Shown: positions 26,367-34,012 of the stretch, piece by piece
Layout of the letters: every line of letters begins with the position of its first letter
Position numbering within the stretch: the stretch's first letter is position 1
Assembly (NCBI RefSeq): GCF_004340785.1
Contig: NZ_SLXS01000002.1
Span: 682,001 to 746,000, forward strand
Direction: 5' to 3'
Length of the DNA stretch: 64,000 nucleotides
From: Tumebacillus sp. BK434
Lineage (GTDB): Bacteria; Bacillota; Bacilli; Tumebacillales; Tumebacillaceae
Made by a program: the position numbers and the translations under genes
Notes under the pieces: model-generated
Databases searched by the model: none
The model's input: only the letters and a program-made list of their open reading frames with translations
Told to the model about the DNA's origin: nothing

Positions 26367-26912
26367 ATGGAGACCACCCGCACCCACCTCTTGAAAGACG
26401 GACGCACCCTCACCATCCGCGAAGCAGCGCCGGCAGACGCCGCTATGCTCGTCGCCTATATGCAGCAGGTCGCCTGCGAAAGCCCGTTCCTCGGCTTCGG
26501 CCCCGGCGAGTTCACCACCACGCCGGAACAGGAGGTAGGGATCATCGAAGACCACTTCCAAACGGACAACAAAATTTTTCTGATCGGCCTGATCGACGGC
26601 GAGATCGCATCGGTGACCAACTTCGTCGGCGGACAGCGCCAGCGCTCCCGCCATGTCGGCGAGTTCGGCATCACGGTGCGCGAAAGCTTCTGGGGCCTCG
26701 GCATCGCCACACACATGCTGACCCTGCTGATCGACTGGGCGAAAGCGACCGGGATCGTCCGCAAGATCAACCTGTTGACGCGGGAAGACAACCACGCGGC
26801 GATCCATCTCTACAAAAAGCTCGGCTTCGTGCAGGAAGGCGTTCATCGCAAGGCGTCGTACCTCGAGGGGACATTTTACGACGCGATTTTCATGGGAATC
26901 GACATCGACTAA
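26367..26912 (+). CDS. GNAT family N-acetyltransferase
   Basis: A 181-residue GNAT protein: LTIREAAPADAAMLVAYMQQ, IGLIDGEIASVTNFVGGQRQ, RHVGEFGITVRESFWGLGIA (acetyl-CoA region), INLLTREDNHAAIHLYKKLG and FVQEGVHRKASYLEGTFYDA. This is the subgroup often annotated as phosphinothricin or ribosomal acetyltransferase-like. AAAGGAGA precedes the ATG. Confidence 0.9.
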   Translation: METTRTHLLKDGRTLTIREAAPADAAMLVAYMQQVACESPFLGFGPGEFTTTPEQEVGIIEDHFQTDNKIFLIGLIDGEIASVTNFVGGQRQRSRHVGEFGITVRESFWGLGIATHMLTLLIDWAKATGIVRKINLLTREDNHAAIHLYKKLGFVQEGVHRKASYLEGTFYDAIFMGIDID

Positions 26913-26987
26913 ACATACTGGTGCCAGGCTCCTCATAAGGTTGAGAGGGGGACATTCCCCTACATACCCGACTGAGGAGGCGCATCA

Positions 26988-28493
26988 ATGGAAATCACCG
27001 CATTTCAGCTCAATCCGCGCACAACGGATTTTGTCAAATCGAAGACGATCAAAAAACTGTTCATCGGCGGCCAATTTGTAGAAGCTGCCAGCGGCAAGAC
27101 CTTCCCGACGTACAACCCGGCCACAGGTGAAATTTTGGCCTATATTTCGGAAGGGGATCAGGAAGACATCAACCGCGCGGTCGCAGCCGCCCGCGACGCA
27201 TTTGAAGACGGCCCGTGGACGCGGATGCAGCCGCAGGAGCGAGCCCGCCTCATCTATACGCTGGCCGACCTGATCGAGCGCGACGCCGAGATCTTTGCCG
27301 AGATCGAAACGCTCGACAACGGCAAGCCGATCCGGGAAGCCAAGCACGTGGATGTGCCGCTTACCGTCGAGCATTTCCGCTATTATGCAGGCTGGGCGAC
27401 CAAGATCTCAGGTGACGTGATTCCGGTCAACGTGCCGAACATGCACAACTATGTGCGCCGCGAGCCGATCGGCGTCGTCGGCCAGATCATCCCGTGGAAC
27501 TTCCCGCTGCTGATGGCCGCCTGGAAGCTCGGCGCCGCACTGGCGACCGGCTGCACGGTCGTCTTGAAGCCCGCGGAGCAGACACCGCTTTCGGCGCTCT
27601 ATTTGGCAAAATTGATCCAGGAAGCAGGCTTCCCGCCGGGCGTCGTCAACGTCATCCCGGGCTTCGGCGAAACGGCGGGCAAAGCGCTGGCGACCCACCG
27701 CGACGTCGACAAAGTGGCGTTTACCGGCTCGACCGAAGTCGGCAAGCTGATCATGGGCTACGCGGCCGACAACCTGAAGCGCGTCTCGCTGGAGCTCGGC
27801 GGCAAGAGCCCGAACATCGTGTTCCCGGATGCTGATTTCTCCCGCGCCGTGCCGGGCGCGATGCAGGCGATCTTCTTCAACCAAGGCCAGGTCTGCTCGG
27901 CAGGTTCCCGCCTGTACATTCACAAGAGCGTCTATGACAACGCCTTGTCCGACATGGTCTCCTACGCCGACAAAAAGGTGCGTCAAGGCCACGGCCTCGA
28001 CCCGAAGACGACGATGGGGCCGCTGGTGACCGGCGAGCAGCTTAACCGCGTCACTTCCTACATCGAAAAAGGCATCGAGCAGGGGGCAAAAGTGGCTACG
28101 GGCGGCACGCGAGCCGACGGCGACCTTGCGAACGGCTATTTTGTCCGGCCGACCGTGTTTTACGACGTGCAGGACGAGATGACGATCGCGCAGGAAGAGA
28201 TCTTCGGGCCGGTCGTGGCGGCGATGCCGTTCGACGACATCGACGATGTGATCAAGCGGGCCAACCTGTCCGCCTACGGGCTCGCTGCCGGCGTCTGGAC
28301 GCAGAGCATGAACACCGCGTTCAACGTCGCGCACAAGTTAAAAGCCGGCTCCGTCTGGATCAACTGCTACAACATGTTCGACGCTGCATCGCCGTTCGGC
28401 GGCTTCAAACAGTCGGGCATCGGGCGCGAGATGGGCGAATACGCGCTGGAGAACTACACGCAGATCAAGAGCATCTGGCTGAACTACAACTAA
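26988..28493 (+). CDS. Aldehyde dehydrogenase (NAD(P)-dependent)
   Basis: A 501-residue aldehyde dehydrogenase. FIGGQFVEAASGKTFPTYNP starts the fold, PWNFPLLMAAWKLGAALATG is the cofactor site, FTGSTEVGKLIM the Rossmann loop, LELGGKSPNIVF carries the general-base Glu (about 269), and NQGQVCSAGSRLY the catalytic Cys (about 303). It oxidises an aldehyde to the acid; the substrate is not evident. ATG 26988 follows GAGGAGGCG. A small phosphatase-fold gene begins three bases after its stop, so both are in one operon. Confidence 0.96.
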   Translation: MEITAFQLNPRTTDFVKSKTIKKLFIGGQFVEAASGKTFPTYNPATGEILAYISEGDQEDINRAVAAARDAFEDGPWTRMQPQERARLIYTLADLIERDAEIFAEIETLDNGKPIREAKHVDVPLTVEHFRYYAGWATKISGDVIPVNVPNMHNYVRREPIGVVGQIIPWNFPLLMAAWKLGAALATGCTVVLKPAEQTPLSALYLAKLIQEAGFPPGVVNVIPGFGETAGKALATHRDVDKVAFTGSTEVGKLIMGYAADNLKRVSLELGGKSPNIVFPDADFSRAVPGAMQAIFFNQGQVCSAGSRLYIHKSVYDNALSDMVSYADKKVRQGHGLDPKTTMGPLVTGEQLNRVTSYIEKGIEQGAKVATGGTRADGDLANGYFVRPTVFYDVQDEMTIAQEEIFGPVVAAMPFDDIDDVIKRANLSAYGLAAGVWTQSMNTAFNVAHKLKAGSVWINCYNMFDAASPFGGFKQSGIGREMGEYALENYTQIKSIWLNYN

Positions 28494-28496
28494 GCG

Positions 28497-28949
28497 ATGC
28501 AGATTGCGGAGTTCATTCCGGGACGACTGTACGGTGGCACGCAAATCGACGGGGAAGGGTGGCGCCGGCTGGCGCAGCTAGGCGTCACCGCGATCCTCAA
28601 CGTGCGGGAACGGGAGGAGGACGTGCCGGGCAGCTATCCATACCCGCTGGCCGTCTATCAATTCCCGCTCGAAAACAAAAGCAGCCCGCCGCTGCAGGAG
28701 CTGGTGCAGGCGGTCGAGACGGTCGTGTCGTGGCTTGCGGAGGGCAGAATCGTCTATGTCCACGACGTGGCGGGCAAAAACAGGCTTGGATTCCTGCTCA
28801 CGGCGATCCTGATGCGCCTGTACCGGCTGCCGTGGCGCACAGCGCTGGAAAAAGCGAGAGAACAGCGCCCCGTGCTGGCTCCACGCAGCCAGTTTCAACT
28901 CATCCTCGAACGGTATGAACGCTTTCTGCAGATTCGCGGGCAGTATTGA
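28497..28949 (+). CDS. Phosphatase-fold protein with Asp in place of the catalytic Cys
   Basis: A 150-residue protein with the dual-specificity/tyrosine-phosphatase fold: FIPGRLYGGTQIDGEGWRRL, VTAILNVREREED and a helical C terminus. The signature HCxxGxxR is present as H89-D90-V-A-G-K-N-R96: the nucleophilic Cys is replaced by Asp (codon GAC), while His, Gly and Arg of the P-loop remain. It should not work through a Cys-phosphate intermediate and may be a pseudophosphatase or phospho-binding protein. It starts three bases after the aldehyde dehydrogenase stop. Confidence 0.75.
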   Translation: MQIAEFIPGRLYGGTQIDGEGWRRLAQLGVTAILNVREREEDVPGSYPYPLAVYQFPLENKSSPPLQELVQAVETVVSWLAEGRIVYVHDVAGKNRLGFLLTAILMRLYRLPWRTALEKAREQRPVLAPRSQFQLILERYERFLQIRGQY

Positions 28950-28975
28950 CAGGTTGGGGAAACTGGTGATATTCT
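28946..28975 (+). promoter_or_regulatory. Sigma-A-type promoter of the SAM-riboswitch operon
   Basis: TTGACA (28946-28951) and TATTCT (28970-28975), separated by 18 bases, lie about 25 bases before the aptamer. The -35 box overlaps the end of the preceding gene. Confidence 0.7.
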
Positions 28976-28999
28976 AACCACAATCACATAGTAAGCAAG

Positions 29000-29116
29000 C
29001 TCTTATCCAGAGAGGTGGAGGGACTGGCCCTTTGAAGCCTCGGCAACCGGTAGCAACTAGCTGCGATTAGGTGCCAATTCCAGCAAGACCGCATAAGGCG
29101 GCTTGGCAGATAAGAG
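29000..29116 (+). ncRNA. SAM-I (S-box) riboswitch
   Basis: The aptamer closes with CTCTTATC (29000-29007) and GATAAGAG (29109-29116). The conserved S-box blocks are all there: AGAGAGGTGGAGGGACTGGC-like 5' core, CCTTTGAAGCC, CGGCAACC, GGTGCCAATTCCAGCAA and GGCAGATAAGAG. SAM binding favours the downstream terminator and turns off the operon, which here encodes methionine-synthesis and sulfur-scavenging enzymes. Confidence 0.97.
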
Positions 29117-29143
29117 AGGTTCGCAGTTTTTCTATGCGTATTC

Positions 29144-29177
29144 ACGCCTCTTCTACATGCTAAGAAGAGGCGTTTTT
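29144..29177 (+). terminator. Terminator of the SAM riboswitch
   Basis: ACGCCTCTTCT / AGAAGAGGCGT with an eight-base loop and six T residues, placed between the S-box aptamer and the first gene. Confidence 0.93.
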
Positions 29178-29238
29178 TGTTATATTTGGACTTTATTCCG
29201 TTATCGAAGCACTACGACAGAGAGAAGGAGGATGCAAG

Positions 29239-31128
29239 GTGAGCAGTCGGCATGAATTGTTTCGGCAAAAGCTGGGCAGCGACGTGCTGATCGGCGACGG
29301 CGCGATGGCGACGTGGCTGTATCAGCAGGGTCATGCAGCAGGCTCTTCGACGGAGGAGTTGTGTTTGAAGAATCAAGAGTGGGTGCGGGAAGCTCACATG
29401 GCGTATTTGCACGCCGGGGCGCAGGTGATCGAAACCAACTCCTACGCGGCGAACCGCGAAGCGCTGGCCCGCTACGGCTTGGAACGCAAGACGACGCGGA
29501 TCAACCGGGCGGCCGTGCAGATCGCGCGCCAGGCGGTCGAGCTCGCCGAAGCGGAGGCGTTTGTCGTCGGCAGCATCGGTTCGATCGCAGCGGCCCGCGT
29601 GATGACGGCGAACGTGGAAGAGTTCCGCGACACGTTTGAGGAACAGGCGGTGGCGTTGCTTCACGAAGGCGTGGACGGCCTCGTGCTGGAGACCTTCTTT
29701 GATCTGGAAGAGCTGCTGCTGGCGCTCGACGTGGTGCGTCCGCTCGTCGCTTCGTCCGGCGTGCCGATTATCGCCCAATGCTCCCTGCTCGACGTCGAGC
29801 GCACGCGGGACGGCTACCTGCTCAGCGATGCTTATCATAAATTGCAAGAGGCGGGCGCCGACATGGTCGGCTTGAACTGCCGCCTCGGCCCGGCGGAGAT
29901 CCTGCGGGCGCTGGAGCGGGCGGTCGTGCCGGAAGGGCTCGGCTTGTCGGCGTTCCCGAACGCCGGCCGCCCGGCGATCGTCGACGGAGAGTTTGCATAT
30001 AAGCCGAATTATCAGTATTTTGGAGATAGTGCGGTCAAGCTCTGGGAGCAAGGCGTCTCGCTGATCGGCGGCTGCTGCGGCACGACGCCGGAGCACATTC
30101 AGGCGATCGCAGGTGCCGTGTCCGGCATGAAGCGCCTGCCGCGCGTCAATCCGGAAAATGCGCCGCGCATCGAGGTGTTCGAGCGCGAAGTGGTGCGCTT
30201 CCAGCAGAGCGAAATGCCGACGATCATCGACCTCGTTGAGAAGCGCCACACGGTGATCGTCGAGTTCGACTCGCCGCGCGACCTCGATGTGGAGCGCTAC
30301 GTCGAAGGCTCCCACGAGCTGTACAAGGCGGGGGCGGACGCGATCACCATCGCCGACAACTCGCTGGCGACGACGCGGATGAGCAACATGGCGCTCGGCT
30401 CGATCATCAAGCGGGAGCTCGGCATCGAGCCGGTCGTGCATGTCGCCTGCCGCGACCGCAACCTGATCGGCCAGCAGTCGCACCTGATGGGGCTGCATGC
30501 GCTCGGCATCAACCAGATCCTCGTCATCACCGGTGACCCGGCGCGCGTCGGCGATCTGCCGGGGGCGAGCACCGTGTTCGACATGAGTTCGTTCGATCTG
30601 ATCCGCATGGTCAAACAACTCAACCAGGGCGTCGCCTTCTCCGGCCGGCCGATGAAAAATCAAGCCCGCTTCGTCTGCGGCGCAGCGTTCAATCCGCACG
30701 TGCGCAACCTCGAAGCGGCGGTGGCGCGCCTCGAGCGCAAGGTCGAAGCGGGCGCCGACTACATCATGACCCAGCCGGTGTACGATCTGGAGACGATGCT
30801 GGCGATCAAAGAAGCAACGGCGCACATCAAAGTCCCGATCTTCATCGGCATCATGCCGCTGACTTCGACGCGCAACGCCGAATTTCTGCACAACGAGGTG
30901 CCGGGCATCAAGATCTCGCAAAAGTCCCGCGAGCGGATCAAGCGCTTCGAAGGCGCGGCCGCCCGAGCGGAAGGCGTCGAGATGTGCAAAGAGCTGCTCG
31001 ATGAAGCGGTCAAACACTATAACGGCATCTATTTGATCACGCCGTTCAACTATTTCGAAATGACGGTCGAACTGACCAAACATGTCCGCGCGATCACCCA
31101 GGTGACCGGCCGGGCAAGCACTTTCTAA
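29239..31128 (+). CDS. yitJ: Bifunctional homocysteine S-methyltransferase / methylenetetrahydrofolate reductase
   Basis: A 629-residue fusion. The N-terminal half (about 1-300) is a Zn-dependent homocysteine S-methyltransferase with Cys ligands in GLNCRLGP (about 214) and GGCCGTTPEH (about 278-279). The C-terminal half (about 330-625) is a methylenetetrahydrofolate reductase with VIVEFDSPRDLDVERYVEGS, NQILVITGDPARVGD and ADYIMTQPVYD. This is the YitJ architecture: 5-methyl-THF is made and its methyl group can serve methionine synthesis. The GTG at 29239 follows AAGGAGG. It is controlled by the S-box riboswitch directly upstream. Confidence 0.95.
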   Translation: MSSRHELFRQKLGSDVLIGDGAMATWLYQQGHAAGSSTEELCLKNQEWVREAHMAYLHAGAQVIETNSYAANREALARYGLERKTTRINRAAVQIARQAVELAEAEAFVVGSIGSIAAARVMTANVEEFRDTFEEQAVALLHEGVDGLVLETFFDLEELLLALDVVRPLVASSGVPIIAQCSLLDVERTRDGYLLSDAYHKLQEAGADMVGLNCRLGPAEILRALERAVVPEGLGLSAFPNAGRPAIVDGEFAYKPNYQYFGDSAVKLWEQGVSLIGGCCGTTPEHIQAIAGAVSGMKRLPRVNPENAPRIEVFEREVVRFQQSEMPTIIDLVEKRHTVIVEFDSPRDLDVERYVEGSHELYKAGADAITIADNSLATTRMSNMALGSIIKRELGIEPVVHVACRDRNLIGQQSHLMGLHALGINQILVITGDPARVGDLPGASTVFDMSSFDLIRMVKQLNQGVAFSGRPMKNQARFVCGAAFNPHVRNLEAAVARLERKVEAGADYIMTQPVYDLETMLAIKEATAHIKVPIFIGIMPLTSTRNAEFLHNEVPGIKISQKSRERIKRFEGAAARAEGVEMCKELLDEAVKHYNGIYLITPFNYFEMTVELTKHVRAITQVTGRASTF

Positions 31129-31141
31129 GCGATCTGGGGAG

Positions 31142-32182
31142 ATGAACAGAATGAAATTTGGATTTTGGCTGCCGATCTTCGGCGGGTGGCTGCGCAATGT
31201 GGAGAACGAAAACATGCCGTCCACGTACGACTATGCAAAAACGGTGATTCAATCGGCCGAACGGTGGGGCTACAGCACCACCTTGATCGCCGAGCTGTAT
31301 TTGAACGACATCAAAGGCGTGGACCAGGACGTGCTGGAAGCGTGGAGCACGGCGGCGGCGCTGGCGGCGGTGACCGACAAGATCGAGATCATGACGGCGA
31401 TCCGCCCCGGCTACCACAATCCGGCGGTGGCGGCGAAGATGGCGGCGAACATCGACCGGATCTCCGGCGGGCGCTTCACCTTGAACATCGTCTCCGCCTG
31501 GTGGGCGGAAGAGGCGCGCCAGTACGGCGGCCATTTTGCCGAGCACGACGAGCGCTATGAGCGCACACAGGAGTTCGTCGACGTGCTGAAAGGGATGTGG
31601 ACGGAGGAGTCGTTCACCTACAACGGCCGCTATTACAACATCGAAGATGCCAAACTGTCGCCGAAGCCGGTGCAGCGTCCCAATCCGATCCTCTACGCGG
31701 GCGGGGAGAGCGAGCGCGGCAAGAAGCTGATCGCCGAGCACTGCGACGCGTACGTGATGCACGGCGGCACACCGGAAGAAGTGAAGATCAAGATCGACGA
31801 CATGAAAGCGCGCCGCGCCGCAACGGGCCTTGAGCCGTTCCGGTCCTTCGGCATGGCGGCGTACGTCATCTGCCGCGATACGGAAGAAGAAGCGCAGGCG
31901 GAGCTTGCGCGCATCACCACGGTCAGCGAAGACGCGATGAAAGGCTACGCGGGCTTTGGCGACTTCGTCAACAAGTCCCAGTTGGAGCAGAAGCTGACCC
32001 TGCAAGACTACAGCGTCTCCAACCGCGGCCTGCGCCCGAACCTCGTCGGCACCCCGGAGCAGATCGCCGCACGCGTCCGTGAATACGAAGACGCAGGCGT
32101 CGACCTGCTGCTCCTGCAGTTCTCCCCGCAGCTCGAGGAGATGGAGCGCTTCGCCAAAAGCGTCATCCCGAAATTCCAATAA
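31142..32182 (+). CDS. FMNH2-dependent monooxygenase, SfnG/SsuD-like
   Basis: A 346-residue luciferase-fold monooxygenase. KFGFWLPIFGGW, TDKIEIMTAIRPGYHNPAVA, LNIVSAWWAEEARQYGGHF and FAEHDERYERTQEFVDVLKG follow the dimethylsulfone monooxygenase SfnG and the alkanesulfonate monooxygenase SsuD closely, with SfnG the nearer match by eye. Such enzymes use FMNH2 from a partner reductase to release sulfite or methanesulfinate from organosulfur compounds. It lies 13 bases after yitJ, so sulfur scavenging is placed under SAM control. A terminator follows. No reductase gene is in the operon. Confidence 0.88.
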   Translation: MNRMKFGFWLPIFGGWLRNVENENMPSTYDYAKTVIQSAERWGYSTTLIAELYLNDIKGVDQDVLEAWSTAAALAAVTDKIEIMTAIRPGYHNPAVAAKMAANIDRISGGRFTLNIVSAWWAEEARQYGGHFAEHDERYERTQEFVDVLKGMWTEESFTYNGRYYNIEDAKLSPKPVQRPNPILYAGGESERGKKLIAEHCDAYVMHGGTPEEVKIKIDDMKARRAATGLEPFRSFGMAAYVICRDTEEEAQAELARITTVSEDAMKGYAGFGDFVNKSQLEQKLTLQDYSVSNRGLRPNLVGTPEQIAARVREYEDAGVDLLLLQFSPQLEEMERFAKSVIPKFQ

Positions 32183-32200
32183 GACTTTCGACTCATCTCA

Positions 32201-32235
32201 ACTGACGCCTGTCCTGTACAGGCGTCAGTTTTTTC
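32201..32235 (+). terminator. Terminator of the SAM-riboswitch operon
   Basis: ACTGACGCCTGT / ACAGGCGTCAGT with a short loop and six T residues. Confidence 0.9.
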
Positions 32236-32261
32236 TTGGGAAGGAAAAAGATCCTAACCTG

Positions 32262-32289
32262 TTGAATAGGTCTAAAGAATCAAAATAAT
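32262..32289 (+). promoter_or_regulatory. Possible promoter of the lanthipeptide cluster
   Basis: TTGAAT (32262-32267) and AATAAT (32284-32289), 16 bases apart, in the AT-rich 85-base gap after the previous terminator and before the precursor gene. It matches the sigma-A consensus at four and five of six positions. Confidence 0.4.
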
Positions 32290-32321
32290 TAAAAAATAAA
32301 AAGAAAAGGGAGGAGAAAACG

Positions 32322-32834
32322 ATGACCGAATTTGATCCGAATGCCAAACTTCCGGAAGATGCGGTCGTGCTGACCGGATTCTTGGGCCATAGTCCCAAAG
32401 ACGGCCAGTGGCGGCTCTATCTGACACCGGAGCTCAACGATTTTCTGGAGATCCAGGCGGAGGACATTCTGTATGCCATCATGCCGGAGGAAGAGCAGAG
32501 CGCTGCGACCCTGTGGGTCAAGCCGGATGCCGCGCTGGAGCGCACACAGACTTCTGTGCAGCAAGTGCAGGCCGAATTCTTGTCGGGCGACATCATGTCT
32601 GGCTTCCTTGACAGCACGTCGCACACGCACAACCTCGCGGGTGAAGGACCACATATCGAGTCCACCGTCATCTGCCAAACGGTAATGGTGTCGGTCACCA
32701 GATGTCCGACGGTCAGAGCTTGCCCGCCGCCGACGCCGCTTTGCATCAGTGAGTCCTTCTGTCCGACGGAACGCTGCCCGACCGAAAAAGATAACTGCAC
32801 GCGGGCCTGCCCGACAGAAAGAGGTTGTCCGTAA
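32322..32834 (+). CDS. RiPP (lanthipeptide) precursor with long leader and Cys-rich core
   Basis: A 170-residue precursor-like protein. Residues 10-70 form a compact conserved-looking leader (VVLTGFLGHSPKDGQWRLYL...EIQAEDILYAI). Residues 71-115 are polar and end in a Gly-containing stretch (SHTHNLAGEGPHIES). The tail (118-170) has nine Cys (118, 128, 134, 141, 147, 152, 159, 163, 169) with Thr/Ser between them and the repeated unit CPTxR/CPTEx (CPTVRAC, CPTERC, CPTEKDNC, CPTERGC). The Thr/Ser to Cys spacing is right for lanthionine rings. GGGAGGAG precedes the ATG. The next two genes encode an APH-like kinase and a HopA1-LanC fusion, which supports the precursor role. The cleavage site is unknown. 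Confidence 0.8.
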   Translation: MTEFDPNAKLPEDAVVLTGFLGHSPKDGQWRLYLTPELNDFLEIQAEDILYAIMPEEEQSAATLWVKPDAALERTQTSVQQVQAEFLSGDIMSGFLDSTSHTHNLAGEGPHIESTVICQTVMVSVTRCPTVRACPPPTPLCISESFCPTERCPTEKDNCTRACPTERGCP

Positions 32835-32908
32835 TTCCAGCTCCACCTTGGCAGCGGAGGGGCCAAAGGCTCCTCCTCTGCATCATCCAAGCAAACGGAG
32901 GCTGTTTC

Positions 32909-34012
32909 ATGCTGAACAGACAAACGTCGATTCAACACCTCCTGACCCACCGACTGCTGGAGGAACAACAGATTGTGAACGGGAACCTCTCCGTGCTGGA
33001 CGTGACGCGGCGCAATCTCAATTTTCAAGTGATCAGCACGCAAGGCCGCTCCTATCTGCTCAAAGCGGGCAAGTCTGCGGAGGAACAAAAGCTGACCGCC
33101 CAAGAAGCGTCCGCCTACCGCTATTTTCAACAGGGGGCGGGGCAGGGCAGCGGCATGGTGAAATATCTGCCACGCTTCTACCGCTATGATCAGCAGGACG
33201 GCATTTTGGTCATCGAACTGCTGCGCGGGGCGACCAGTCTCCACGACTATTTCTATCGCAAGAAAGGCCGTTTTCCGGTGCATCTGGCCCGGCAGGCTGG
33301 CGATGCGTTGGGCCGCCTGCACCTGTGTAACAGCGGGCTCGAATCCTTCCCATCAAGCGAACCTCCTTGGATCTTGAGACTGCATCGACCGGCGCAGAGC
33401 ATCTACCATGGCATCAGCTCGGCCAATCTGCGGCTGGTGAAGATCATGCAGCGCTTTCCCGCCTTTTGCGAAGCGCTGGAGCTGCTGCATCGGGAGTGGA
33501 CGACCGATGTGCTGATTCATCATGACGTGAAATGGGACAATTTCCTCGTTGTGCCTGACGATACAGATTCGAACAAGCGTCCCGGTCTGCGCCTGATCGA
33601 CTGGGAGTTGGCCGCGCTCGGCGACGCCTGCTGGGATGTCGGCTCGATGTTCAACACCTTTCTAAGCGCCTGGCTGCATTCGATCCCGATCACGGGAGAC
33701 ACTCCGCCGGAGCGGGCGCTGCAGTTGGCCAAACATCCGATTCATACGATGCACCCGGCTCTGCGCGCGTTTTGGCAGGCGTACTGCAACCGAACGGGGC
33801 TGACGGGCGCTGAGCGCGACCGCAAGCTGATCCGCTCCGTGCGCTATGCGGCGGCCCGACTGGTGCTCGCCGCCTATGAGGCGATGCAGTCCTCGATCGA
33901 ACCGACCGGCAACATGATCTGCTTCCTGCAGATGAGCGCCAACATTCTGCAACGCCCGGAACTGGCGGCGGTGCAGGTGCTGGGCATTCCCTTGAAAGCG
34001 GGGGAGATGTGA
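32909..34012 (+). CDS. APH-like kinase of the lanthipeptide cluster
   Basis: A 367-residue protein with the aminoglycoside phosphotransferase/choline kinase fold: an N-lobe with SYLLKAGKSAEEQ (ATP-binding Lys), the catalytic loop IHHDVKWDNF (D206, N211) and the metal site LIDWELAALGDACWDVGSM (D231). In class V lanthipeptide and thioamitide pathways an APH-like kinase phosphorylates Ser/Thr of the precursor and a HopA1-type protein eliminates the phosphate. ATG 32909 lies behind ACGGAGG. Its stop codon overlaps the start of the next gene (TGATG). An aminoglycoside-resistance role is unlikely given the context. Confidence 0.82.
   Translation: MLNRQTSIQHLLTHRLLEEQQIVNGNLSVLDVTRRNLNFQVISTQGRSYLLKAGKSAEEQKLTAQEASAYRYFQQGAGQGSGMVKYLPRFYRYDQQDGILVIELLRGATSLHDYFYRKKGRFPVHLARQAGDALGRLHLCNSGLESFPSSEPPWILRLHRPAQSIYHGISSANLRLVKIMQRFPAFCEALELLHREWTTDVLIHHDVKWDNFLVVPDDTDSNKRPGLRLIDWELAALGDACWDVGSMFNTFLSAWLHSIPITGDTPPERALQLAKHPIHTMHPALRAFWQAYCNRTGLTGAERDRKLIRSVRYAAARLVLAAYEAMQSSIEPTGNMICFLQMSANILQRPELAAVQVLGIPLKAGEM

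Noticed and set aside
29212..31224. 670-residue minus-strand frame across yitJ
   Set aside because: Shadow of yitJ, no domains, no binding site.
32909..34012. Aminoglycoside resistance gene
   Set aside because: The APH fold is clear, but the gene is in a RiPP operon and resembles RiPP kinases rather than resistance enzymes in context.
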